A stretch of 64,000 nucleotides of DNA, from positions 1 to 64,000 of the forward strand of contig NZ_JBDJAW010000010.1 of assembly GCF_039649665.1 (NCBI RefSeq). The letters run 5' to 3'. The notes beneath the pieces are model-generated. The model did no database searches. It was not told the origin of the DNA and saw only the letters and a list, made by a program, of their open reading frames with translations. The translations under genes were made by a program, and so were the position numbers. This DNA comes from Microbispora sp. ZYX-F-249 (GTDB lineage: Bacteria; Actinomycetota; Actinomycetes; Streptosporangiales; Streptosporangiaceae). Of this stretch, positions 1 to 7,829 are shown in pieces; the first letter of the stretch is position 1; each line of letters starts with the position of its first letter.

Positions 1-31
1 TACCTCAGATCGCCTAATGCAGTCGGGCGGT

Positions 32-604
32 TCAGGCCCGTTGCGCAGCCAACGCGATCTCGACCGCCTGCACCGCGGTCAGAATGCAGGGCGTAGAGGT
101 CGTGATGGAACGGCTCACCAGATGCTCGGGGCCATAACGGGAGTGGATCTCGGCTAGTCGCTCATGTACGTCGAGGTGCCGGCCGTCGGGGCCGGTGGTC
201 ATGTCGCAGTAAGTCAGCGCGTCGGCCAGCTCTCGCCGCTCTGGGGCGAACTCCTTGGTCAAGGCGTCGTACAGGTCGCGTTCGGTGGCCTCGTTGACGG
301 CGCAGGAGTGATGGGCGACCAGGCGGCACAGGCGCTCGTCGGCGCCCGCCACATCACGCAGGTAGCGGGCGCCGTCGAGGGGGTGAAACCCGGTGTCGAC
401 CAGCTCCGGGGAGTAGCCGATGTCATGGAGGTAGGCGGCGGCTGCCAGCGTGTCGGCCTCCTCGCCGAGGATCGGGGCCAGGGACGCGGCCCGCGCCGCA
501 ACACCCTGGGTGTGCGCCCAGCGTCGGGGCAACGGCTTGGCTAGGAGTCGTTCGGCCAGATCACGCGCCCACTCAGCTTGTCCCATGAGACAGACGATAG
601 GCAC
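32..604 (-). CDS. HD-domain phosphohydrolase
   Basis: A 190-residue HD-superfamily protein. The metal-binding signature is visible in the usual order: H31, the H60-D61 pair in YLHDIGY, H98-H99 in VAHHS and D134 in TYCDM. Members hydrolyse phosphoesters of nucleotides or related small molecules; the substrate here cannot be deduced. It is last in a leftward run (unknown protein, GntR, this gene) and starts 46 bases after the GntR stop. A tandem GACGTC site at 635-650 lies directly in front of it, so GntR control is likely (inference). HD proteins beside GntR regulators are common in actinomycete integrative elements, which fits the island context. Confidence 0.85.
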   Translation of the reverse strand: MPIVCLMGQAEWARDLAERLLAKPLPRRWAHTQGVAARAASLAPILGEEADTLAAAAYLHDIGYSPELVDTGFHPLDGARYLRDVAGADERLCRLVAHHSCAVNEATERDLYDALTKEFAPERRELADALTYCDMTTGPDGRHLDVHERLAEIHSRYGPEHLVSRSITTSTPCILTAVQAVEIALAAQRA

Positions 605-633
605 TCCGCAGCCCTGACCTAGAGCTCCAACCC

Positions 634-653
634 GGACGTCCCAGGACGTCTCA
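634..653. promoter_or_regulatory. Tandem GACGTC operator, copy 1
   Basis: GACGTC occurs at 635-640 and again at 645-650, exactly 10 bp apart, followed by TCA. The same arrangement recurs at 1569-1587. This copy overlaps the end of the GntR gene and precedes the HD gene. It is a probable GntR binding site (inference from repetition and position). Confidence 0.55.
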
Positions 654-1130
654 CTCCTGGTGCTGCACGAACCGGCCCTTGCCCTGCTGGGACACGATCA
701 GGCCCTCTCGCTCCAACTCCGCGAACGCCTGCCGCACCGTGTTGCGCGACGCCTCATACAGCCACCGGAGTTCGGCTTCGCTGGGCAGCAGGTCTCCGGG
801 GCTGAGGTCGCCCCGCTCGATTCGCCGCCGCAGCTCGCGGGCGATGAGCTGGTAACGATATGAGGCATCGACCGGCGCGTCAGCGCCTTGCACGAGCCGC
901 CCCTTCGAGGGGACCGTCACAATCAACCCCTCTGACTCCAAGGTCCGCAACGCACGACGCACTGTGTTGCGGGCAATGCGGAACTCCGCCGTCAGAGCGG
1001 TCTCCGAGGGCAGCGCCCGCCCCGCCGGATAGACACCCGTCGTAATTCGCTCGCGCAGCCGCTCAGCCAGCTTGCCGGAGACGCGCTGCCCGGTCAGCCA
1101 CGCCTTGCGCCGTTCAGGAGCGGTGTGCAT
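651..1130 (-). CDS. GntR regulator with two tandem winged-helix domains
   Basis: This 159-residue protein consists of two consecutive GntR-type winged-helix DNA-binding domains, about residues 14-80 and 90-155. Each has the GntR pattern: basic residues, then LPSE, then R-NTVR-A, then L-EGLIV and KGRFVQ or KGRLVQ. No ligand-binding domain follows, unlike FadR or HutC members. It therefore looks like a DNA-binding protein that contacts two adjacent sites. Two copies of a 10-bp-spaced GACGTC pair flank the operon, which suits two tandem DNA readers. Its start overlaps the preceding gene by 17 bases, so the two are translationally linked. It probably represses its own operon, like Kor-type regulators of mobile elements (inference). 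Confidence 0.9.
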   Translation of the reverse strand: MHTAPERRKAWLTGQRVSGKLAERLRERITTGVYPAGRALPSETALTAEFRIARNTVRRALRTLESEGLIVTVPSKGRLVQGADAPVDASYRYQLIARELRRRIERGDLSPGDLLPSEAELRWLYEASRNTVRQAFAELEREGLIVSQQGKGRFVQHQE

Positions 1131-1518
1131 CGAGGATCTTCGTCAGGTCGATCCCGAGCTCTCCCTGTTCGCCCTCGCGCCAGCCGTCCCGCGCAGCCTT
1201 CTCGATCCGGTCGGCCGCCAGCAGCAGGCGCAGGCATGAGACCCGCTCGTCATGCTGGTCACCCCAGTAGAACCACAAGAACGCCAGATGGACATAGACA
1301 CGGCGGGGCCGCAGCCGGCTGTCGGTCACGTCCAGGGCGGGCCGGTTCTTTTCATCCAGGATCAGGACCGCCGTGGTCCCGCGCTGTTCCAGCTCATCCC
1401 GCAGCTCCGTCAAGAGCTGTTCCTGATACTCGCGCTGCCGCTTCTGGATCGGCCGCAGTTGCTCCATGCCCTGACACGCTCCTTTCGGCTTGGCGGTGGG
1501 CGCGTTCATCGCGCCCAT
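1114..1518 (-). CDS. Conserved hypothetical protein, first gene of the GntR operon
   Basis: A 134-residue soluble protein with a helical charged start (about residues 20-45, QKRQREYQEQLL) and a short central block (VLILDEKNRPALDV, then RRVYVHLAFLWFYWGD). I do not recognise a family. There is no signal peptide or membrane segment. It begins the leftward operon and overlaps the GntR start by 17 bases. The start at 1518 reads MGAMNAPTAK, and an alternative ATG lies 3 codons in. The intergenic region in front carries the second tandem GACGTC operator. Confidence 0.6.
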   Translation of the reverse strand: MGAMNAPTAKPKGACQGMEQLRPIQKRQREYQEQLLTELRDELEQRGTTAVLILDEKNRPALDVTDSRLRPRRVYVHLAFLWFYWGDQHDERVSCLRLLLAADRIEKAARDGWREGEQGELGIDLTKILDAHRS

Positions 1519-1565
1519 GCCGAACGAGCTTCCGTCGAGGCGGGGGAACCTCTACACCGCAACTG

Positions 1566-1589
1566 AGGGACGTCTAGGGACGTCTCATG
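1566..1589. promoter_or_regulatory. Tandem GACGTC operator, copy 2
   Basis: GACGTC occurs at 1569-1574 and 1579-1584 with a 10-bp period, followed by TCA as in the copy at 635-653. It lies between divergent genes (unknown protein leftward from 1518, XRE protein rightward from 1633), so one site could control both directions. Confidence 0.55.
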
Positions 1590-1632
1590 TTAACTTCGCA
1601 GGCAGAGCCGCCGCCCCCAGGAGGTACACCCC

Positions 1633-2358
1633 GTGAGCGACACCCTGCGCCATGCCCTTGCCCGGGCCAGACTCGGAACCGTCGACGTCGCCGCCGCCCT
1701 CGAAGTGGACCCCAAGACGGTCGACCGCTGGCTCAAAGGCCGAATCCCCTACCCGCGCCACCGCTGGGCGCTCGCCGACATGCTGCAACTCGACGAGGGG
1801 GACCTGTGGCCCGACGTCGCCCAACCGCGGCGAACCATTTCCCACGAAGTGAAAGCCGTCTATCCCCACCGCTGGGTCGTACCGCAGGCTATCTGGCGGC
1901 GGCTCTTCCAGGGCGCGAGTCGCGAGGTCGACATCCTGACCTACAGCAGCCTGTTCCTCGCCGAGGACACCGGCATGATCCGCCTGCTGGCCGGCAGAGC
2001 CGAGGTAGGCGTGAAGATCCGCGTCCTTCTCGGCGACCCGGACAGTCCCGAGGTGGCCGCCCGAGGAGACGAAGAAGGGATCGGAGCCGACGTCATGGCC
2101 GCCCGAGTACGGAACGCCCTCATGCTGTACCGGCCGCTCCAGGAGGTCGACGGAGTGGAGATCCGCCTCCACCGCACAACGCTCTACAACTCCATCTACC
2201 GGGCCGACAGCGAGCTTCTCGTGAATGTCCACGCCTATGGCACACCAGCAGCTCAAGCCCCCGTGTTGTACCTCACGGCCACCAAGGACGAAGACAGCGC
2301 AGTCGTCTACCTCACCAGCCTCGAACGCGTCTGGGCCACGGCCGAACCGCTCCGTTGA
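1633..2358 (+). CDS. XRE-type HTH protein fused to a PLD-like domain
   Basis: A 241-residue protein with a Cro/CI-type helix-turn-helix at about residues 5-58 (DVAAALEVDPKTVDRWLKG). After it comes an alpha/beta domain (about 75-235) resembling phospholipase-D-like or DUF5919 C-termini: EVDILTYSSLFLAED, then VKIRVLLGDPDSPEV. I see no clear catalytic HKD motif, so the domain may sense rather than cut. The GTG start is supported by AGGAGG at 1619-1624. It is divergent from the GntR operon and shares the operator at 1569-1584. The gene ends 16 bases before the left inverted repeat of the IS481 element. Confidence 0.75.
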   Translation: MSDTLRHALARARLGTVDVAAALEVDPKTVDRWLKGRIPYPRHRWALADMLQLDEGDLWPDVAQPRRTISHEVKAVYPHRWVVPQAIWRRLFQGASREVDILTYSSLFLAEDTGMIRLLAGRAEVGVKIRVLLGDPDSPEVAARGDEEGIGADVMAARVRNALMLYRPLQEVDGVEIRLHRTTLYNSIYRADSELLVNVHAYGTPAAQAPVLYLTATKDEDSAVVYLTSLERVWATAEPLR

Positions 2359-2374
2359 CGACACGTCCCGCGAC

Positions 2375-2429
2375 TGTCTAGTCCCATGAGATGCCTGACG
2401 TTTCTGTCCCAGGACATGGACGACAGGTG
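2375..2429. repeat. Left terminal inverted repeat of the IS481 element
   Basis: This 55-bp arm starts TGTC at 2375 and pairs with 4341-4395. The best-conserved blocks are GAGATGC near the tip and GACAGGTG at the inner edge. Confidence 0.8.
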
Positions 2430-2431
2430 AT

Positions 2432-4350
2432 CTAGGAAACATGGTCGACCTTGCGGGGTCGGTGAGCTTTGTGGTTCCGGATCGGGATGTCGGTGGTCCG
2501 TCGCACCGTGCGCGGCCCCTCGTCCAGGTCGATCGTGAAGGTCGTGTCGCTGACGTGCACGGTGACGACCTCGCCGGCGTGCCGGCGGCCCAGGGAGACG
2601 GTCTGACGGCACACCATGATCACACCGAAGGAGTTGGCCCGGCGCTGCACCGTGACCGGTGACCGGGCCAGCACAGGAGGCGGACCGGCGGGACGGGCAC
2701 CTCGCAGCAGCAAGCACTTGGGCCAGATCAGCGGGTTGGGCCGGGTACGCAGCAGCTCTCGAGTGTCGGGGTCGAGGAACATCAGCGTGGTCTCCTCGAT
2801 CCGGATGGTGACCCGGCGCCTGGCCAGGATCTCGGCGGCCAGCAGGTAGCGCCCTCCCAGGCTGACCATGCCGTACTTGGTCACCGTCCGCTCGACCTCG
2901 AGCGCAGCGTCGGTCTCGGCCTGCGGCAGCGGGGACGGCCCGGCGGCACGGCCACCGCGGGCGAACAACGCGGCCAGGTCCGCCGTCGACAGATGCGAAC
3001 GCAGGCTCTTGAGCCGCACCCCACCGGCCAGCAGATGGATCACATCCGTATCGGCCCAGAAGGTGAGCACCTGCCCGGCGCGGGAGGTCCCGAGCCAGAA
3101 CTGCTTGCCCGCCACGCCGAGGTTGCCGCTGGGCGGCACCACCCGCTCGAACTCGATCGGCCCGCCCTGCCACACAGCAGACACCGGGGCCGGTTCCACC
3201 TGCCCGACCCCGGCCTGATCGCCGCTGACCTCACCGGGCGGCTCCTGGTGCCTGGGGTCGGCGACATCGGCAGGCAGCTCAACAGGCGGCTCAGCGGCGG
3301 CAGATGAGGGTTGCGGCGCCCCGGTCAGGATGGGCGGCACCCGCAGCGGCAGCAGGTCCCGCTCAGCCTCCGGGACCGGGTTGAACCGCTCGGCTGGGCA
3401 GGCCATGTCCAGGCTCTGATGCGGCCGGACGGTGTTGTAGCCGGCCACCCAGGCATCCAAGGCGGCCTGCACCGCGGCCAGATCCTCAAACGGGCCGGCG
3501 TCGTCGAGTAACTCCCGGCCCATGCTCTGATGAAACCGCTCCACCTTCCCCGTGGTCGTCGGCGAGCGCGGCTGGGTGAGCCGATGGGTGATGCCGTTGT
3601 CGCGGCAGATCCGATCGAACAGCACCTCACCGCCATGACCGAACCGCGCGGTGAACTGCTTGCCATTGTCCGTCAGCACCTCACCCGGCGCCCCGAACGC
3701 GCGCAGTGCCTCGACGAACGCCAGGCAGACCGCCCGCCCGGTGGCCCGCAGCACCGCCTTAACGATGACGCAGTAGCGGGACTGATCATCGACGCCGGTC
3801 ACCACCTTGACCTCGCGACCATCGGCCAAGAACACCCCGCCGACGATGTCCATCTGCCACAGCTCCATCGGCGCGTCCCGCTCCCAGCGGCGGAAGACCT
3901 GCTTACGACGACCCGTCCCGGGCTGGATCAGGCCATGACGCACCAGCGCCCGATACACCCCATCCGCGACGGCACCGGAACCACGCCCCGCCGGGCGACC
4001 TCATGCGCCAGCCGGACCGGACCCCACCGCGGATGCTGCCGCCGCAGCTCACACACCAGCACCTCCACCTGCGCCGGCATCTGCGACGGCGACGAGAGCG
4101 GACGCCGCGAGCGATCCACCAACCCGCCAAGGCCCGACTCCCGATAGCGCGACACCCACCCCGACAACGTCTGCCGCGCCACTCCCACCTCGCGCGCGAC
4201 CTCGGTGACCGTCGCGCCGGCCAACACCGCCAGCACCGCCCGATACCGCTGCTCGACAACGGACAACTCCACCAGGGCCAATCCCGGCCTCCTGACGCGC
4301 GACGCCCGCAAACGACGCACGCCAGACTGACCGACAACGGCACCTGTCAC
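2432..4350 (-). pseudogene. IS481-family transposase, split by a -1 frameshift, with long C-terminal extension
   Basis: Two overlapping leftward frames together make one transposase. The first (GTG at 4350, stop at 3928) has the N-terminal HTH (TVTEVAREVGVARQTLSGWVSRY). The second (from about 3958 to 2432) has the rve/DDE core: D in WQMDIVGG, D in LTDNGKQF and E in KVERFHQ. Aligned with the IS481 pattern SR-x-VYR-LVRHGL, the reading must slip back one base at the GGGG run at 3958-3961. About 270 residues follow the core, rich in basic and beta-type segments, more than in classical IS481 enzymes. Either the gene is dead or -1 slippage is programmed. Only the A-site codon can re-pair there, so a simple indel is the likelier cause. 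Confidence 0.85.
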
Positions 4351-4395
4351 CCATGTCTTGGGACCGGAGTGTCAAGCATCTCCCGGGACACGACA
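4341..4395. repeat. Right terminal inverted repeat of the IS481 element
   Basis: This 55-bp arm ends GACA at 4395 and is the partner of 2375-2429. The transposase GTG at 4350 lies inside this arm, so transcription probably starts in or just beyond it. Confidence 0.8.
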
Positions 4396-5033
4396 GGCAC
4401 ACCTGATCACTGCCGGAAGCAACTTTTCTTCTCGCCATCGAGGCGGTCCGCCTGCGGCGGCCCGCGTCGCGCGCCGGTCGGCCAGCCGGCCGGGCATGCG
4501 GCTCTCCGGCCGGTCCCGGCCGACGCCGCCCGCGCGCTCCTGAACCACCGACACCGGACGCCCCAGACGAGCAAAGATCACCGAAGCCAGCACCGGGACC
4601 AGGACGACGCGGACATGTCCGCCGAGGAGCCGGGGAAGAACCGCAAGGGGCTCCGCCCCCTGCACCCCCGGCCCTCCTTGGAGATGAGCCGGAAAGGGTA
4701 CGGGTGGCCAGGCGGTCATCTCCTCGCCGGCCACCACGAGGGATGCCGGACCAACCGCCCGAGGTCAAGCCGCCGAGTGCGGGCAGGCCAACCAGCAGGC
4801 GAGGAAGGTCACCGGGACGCATGCACACACGACCGACGGCTTGACCCCAGGCGTCCGGCCCGGCATGGCTACGCCTGCCCGACGAGGAGATGCCCACCCA
4901 CAGCGCTCGCTGCTTGTGGCACGTTGCGTTCCTCAGCCAGGTTTCGACATGAAAGCCGCCATTTGAGATCACACTTCGGCCGCTCTTTACTACTTGCTGC
5001 TACGCGTCGCTAGGCTGCTTGAGGATCTAGACG
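4396..5033. other. Non-coding stretch between IS481 and the defence genes
   Basis: I find no credible gene here. Long open frames on both strands lack ribosome sites and recognisable motifs. The one visible structure is a GC hairpin, GGGGCTCCGCCCC at 4647-4659 followed by C-rich sequence, a common terminator-like element in actinomycetes. The last 100 bases are noticeably richer in A and T, as in a promoter. Confidence 0.4.
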
Positions 5034-5045
5034 AGGAGGTGGCGA

Positions 5046-5183
5046 GTGTCTGACCATGTCATTGAGAAACGGATCATTAACTCGCCCTACGTGCGGCCGA
5101 GCACGCACTTTGAGTTCAACAGCTACGGAGTGCCCGGCCATGACGACCGGCTCGCCGACGTGTCTGCAAACCCAGGGCCGTAA
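5046..5183 (+). pseudogene. Beheaded DEAD/DEAH restriction-helicase gene (first 45 codons only)
   Basis: A GTG at 5046 with a good ribosome site (GAGGAGGT, 5033-5040) opens 45 codons reading VSDHVIEKRIINSPYVRPST and then HFEFNSYGVPGHDDR before TAA at 5181-5183. From family knowledge, the pattern VIE-PI-NSPY-EP-RHF-FD-GI is the N-terminus of large DEAD/DEAH restriction-type helicases. Nothing resembling the helicase core follows. I read it as a start left behind by a deletion, with its translation signals intact. A genuine short peptide is possible but less likely. Confidence 0.55.
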
Positions 5184-5381
5184 CGACGAGGCCCAAGTCT
5201 GGGCTCCGCGGCCTGCAGACGGTTAGGACCAAGCTCGGCATCCCGGAACTGCTCGACAACCACCTCTCCACCAGCGGAATGCAGCTCAACCTTCTCATGA
5301 AGTATTCGGAACGGTTGGGAAGCCAATCAGGCCGCCCTCGCCCACCTCGCCAACCACCGTCGCTGCCTGACCAGGAGCACC
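5184..5381. other. Possible gene remnant before mcrB
   Basis: One forward frame across about 5195-5330 has a protein-like composition (LQTVRTKLGIPELLDNHLST, then GMQLNLLMKYSERLG) but no start. It may be the 3' part of the gene truncated at 5183. I do not recognise the family. The last bases contain the McrB ribosome site AGGAG at 5370-5374. Confidence 0.3.
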
Positions 5382-7829
5382 ATGACCGAGCACATCATCC
5401 ACTACGAGGGCCGGGACTACGACCTCGTCCCATCCACCGGCCGCGTCATTTGCTCGGGCCGTGGCTATGCCCTGCATCATCTGGAGGACTGCACCCACCT
5501 TGAGGGTGGGGCGCAGGAAACCTGGCGCTTCTACGATGATCCCGACGGTCTGACCTGGCGCCGCCTCATCGATTCCGCGCCCAGTGCGGACAGGCAGTCA
5601 CGCCGCGAGTTCGCGGCGAAGGCGGGCCTCCTCAACGGCCAGGGAGCTCCCATTACGAGCACCTGCGAGAGCTGCCTGTTGAAACCGATCTCGGGGACTC
5701 GGATCTTGCCGCTCGACGAGGCTTTCGCGCAGTTCGACCGGACATCCGTCGCCGACCGCGTCGCCCAAGCTAAGGACGACATCGAGCGGACGCAACGGGA
5801 CTTTCCCCGAGATGGCTGGACATCTATGCCGCTGGAGCGTTACGCGCTGGGCGTGGACGACTACAAGAACGCCTTCTGTTACCGCCTGGAGTTCGGTACG
5901 CGGGCGATCGCCAACATTACCGGCGGCAGTGCCCGCAAGCATCTGATCTTCCTGCAGAAGAAGGACAAGACCTGGTATCACGATGCCGCGTACTCCAACG
6001 AGCAGGCTGCATGGGCGGCCGTCCGTCAGGGCTTCGTGGATGCGTTCGACGCGGTCGAGGCGGGCAACCTGCAAGTGGTCGACGAGATCGACGCCCTCCG
6101 CTCAGGCGCCTCAGTAGCGGCCAAGGCATGTTATGTCTACTTCCCCCACCGGTTGCTGCCGATCTTCGGCAAGGACCACGTCCACCACTTCATCAGGCTG
6201 CTGTCCGACCATGACCCTAAGCACCTCGGCCGATTCGCCGCTATCGAGCTGCTGAAGAAGATAACCGACGACACCGGCCTGTTCACCGGCTGGCACACCC
6301 TGGAGATCGCCCGTTTCCTCTACTGGTGGTCTGACCCCCGGCAGGGCTTCTCGATGGTGAAGATCTCTCCTGGTAAGGAGGGCGTGCACTGGGAGGAGTG
6401 CCTGGCCGGCGGCTACATCTGCGTCGGCTGGGACGAGATCGGTGATCTCACGGCCTTCACCTCGGAAGAAGAGTTCATGGACACCTTCCGCGTCGTCTAC
6501 GCCAATGTGTATGGCAACCAGAGCAAGATGACCGCGAAGGCTCGGGAATTGTGGCGGCTCACGCAGCTGAAGCCCGGCGATCGGGTCATCGCCAACCGAG
6601 GTACTCACGAGGTTCTCGGCCTGGGCACCGTAACTGACCCTGGCTATATCTGGAACGACGAGCGTGCGGAGCAGCGTCACACTGTGACGGTAGATTGGGA
6701 CACCTCCTACGCTCAGACCCTGCCCGAACCGGAGAAACGCTGGGGCATGGTCACCGTCGCGGACGTCCCGCAGCGGTTATGGCGGGTCATCCTGTCAAAC
6801 GACCGGACTGCCCCCGAGATCGAACCAACGACAATGCCGGTCCCGATCACCATCGAAGATCCGTATCTGACCAAGCTGGCCGATGCCCTGGAGCGCAAGG
6901 GCCAAGCTGTCCTGTACGGCCCGCCCGGCACGGGCAAGACCTACACCAGTCTGCGCTTCGCGGTCTGGTGGCTTTCGACTCGCCTGGGGCACGGCCTGTC
7001 GCCCGCCGACACCGACTACGGCAGCACTGAGTTCCGGGCGACCCTGGATCGGCTTGCCACGCGTCAGGGACGTGCCGCCGCCTACCTCACCCAGGTCACC
7101 TTCCACCCCGCCTACGGGTACGAGGACTTCATCGAAGGGTTCCGGCCCGTCGATGACGGCGCCGCCGGGCTGCGGCTGTCGCTGGTGGACGGCGTCTTCA
7201 AACGCATCTGCCAGACCGCCGAGCAGGACCCTGGTAACCCGTACCTGTTGTTGATCGACGAGATCAACCGCGGCGACATGCCAAAGATCTTCGGCGAGCT
7301 GATCACCCTGCTCGAACGGGACAAGCGCGGGCTGGCTCTCATCCTCCCGCAGAGCGGCCAAGAGTTCCGCGTCCCGCAGAACGTGTACGTCCTGGGCACC
7401 ATGAACACCGCCGACCGCAGCATCCGCCTGCTCGACTCGGCCCTGCGCCGCCGTTTTTCGTTCGTGGAACTCCTGCCGGACACCTCAGTTCTGGAAGGCT
7501 TCCACGTCGGCAAGGTCCACCTGGCCGACCTGCTACGCGAGCTCAACCTCCGAGTACTTCGCGAACTCGGCCGCGAACGCCAGATCGGTCACTCCTTCTT
7601 CCTGACCGGCGGCTCCCCCATCAACGACGAGACCGTCCTGGGTGCGGTAATCCGCGACGAGATACTTCCGCTCCTGCAGGAGTACGCCTACGACGACTTC
7701 TCCATGCTGGCCCGCTTCCTGGGCGCCGACATCGTGGACGTCGTGGGCCACCGCCTCCACGACCTCAACGACGACGAACTCCTCGACGCGCTGTACGCCG
7801 AACTTCAGGTCGACGCGAGCCAGCGATGA
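5382..7829 (+). CDS. mcrB: McrB-like AAA+ restriction GTPase with EVE-like N-terminal region
   Basis: An 815-residue motor subunit of a modification-dependent restriction system. The C-terminal half is an McrB AAA+ domain: Walker A GPPGTGKT at 513-520, Walker B LLLIDEIN with D626-E627, and the McrB signature MNTADRS at 674-680. The N-terminal half is unlike classical McrB. About residues 325-440 (HWEECLAGGYICVGWDEIGD, then LKPGDRVIANRGTHEVLGLG) look like an EVE/PUA-type fold that flips out modified bases. The first 300 residues are unassigned and include a cysteine pair (CESC). AGGAG lies 5-7 bases before the ATG. The stop overlaps the mcrC start in ATGA, so the two are co-translated. Confidence 0.9.
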   Translation: MTEHIIHYEGRDYDLVPSTGRVICSGRGYALHHLEDCTHLEGGAQETWRFYDDPDGLTWRRLIDSAPSADRQSRREFAAKAGLLNGQGAPITSTCESCLLKPISGTRILPLDEAFAQFDRTSVADRVAQAKDDIERTQRDFPRDGWTSMPLERYALGVDDYKNAFCYRLEFGTRAIANITGGSARKHLIFLQKKDKTWYHDAAYSNEQAAWAAVRQGFVDAFDAVEAGNLQVVDEIDALRSGASVAAKACYVYFPHRLLPIFGKDHVHHFIRLLSDHDPKHLGRFAAIELLKKITDDTGLFTGWHTLEIARFLYWWSDPRQGFSMVKISPGKEGVHWEECLAGGYICVGWDEIGDLTAFTSEEEFMDTFRVVYANVYGNQSKMTAKARELWRLTQLKPGDRVIANRGTHEVLGLGTVTDPGYIWNDERAEQRHTVTVDWDTSYAQTLPEPEKRWGMVTVADVPQRLWRVILSNDRTAPEIEPTTMPVPITIEDPYLTKLADALERKGQAVLYGPPGTGKTYTSLRFAVWWLSTRLGHGLSPADTDYGSTEFRATLDRLATRQGRAAAYLTQVTFHPAYGYEDFIEGFRPVDDGAAGLRLSLVDGVFKRICQTAEQDPGNPYLLLIDEINRGDMPKIFGELITLLERDKRGLALILPQSGQEFRVPQNVYVLGTMNTADRSIRLLDSALRRRFSFVELLPDTSVLEGFHVGKVHLADLLRELNLRVLRELGRERQIGHSFFLTGGSPINDETVLGAVIRDEILPLLQEYAYDDFSMLARFLGADIVDVVGHRLHDLNDDELLDALYAELQVDASQR

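Larger units (their letters stand above)
2375..4395 (-). mobile_element. IS481-type insertion sequence, about 2.0 kb
   Basis: The element is bounded by 55-bp imperfect terminal inverted repeats (2375-2429 and 4341-4395, 43 of 55 matching when one is reverse-complemented), beginning TGTC and ending GACA. Its only gene is a leftward DDE transposase interrupted by a frameshift. At about 2.0 kb it is longer than classical IS481 elements (about 1 kb), because the transposase has a long C-terminal extension. No target-site duplication is obvious (left flank CGCGAC, right flank GGCACA), suggesting an old insertion or flank rearrangement. Confidence 0.85.

Noticed and set aside
2360..4410. Target-site duplication of the IS481 element
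   Set aside because: Flanks CGCGAC and GGCACA do not match over any useful length.
4003..5013. Long rightward and leftward frames between IS481 and mcrB
   Set aside because: They run across the IS inverted repeat, lack ribosome sites and show only Arg/Pro/Gly-rich composition.
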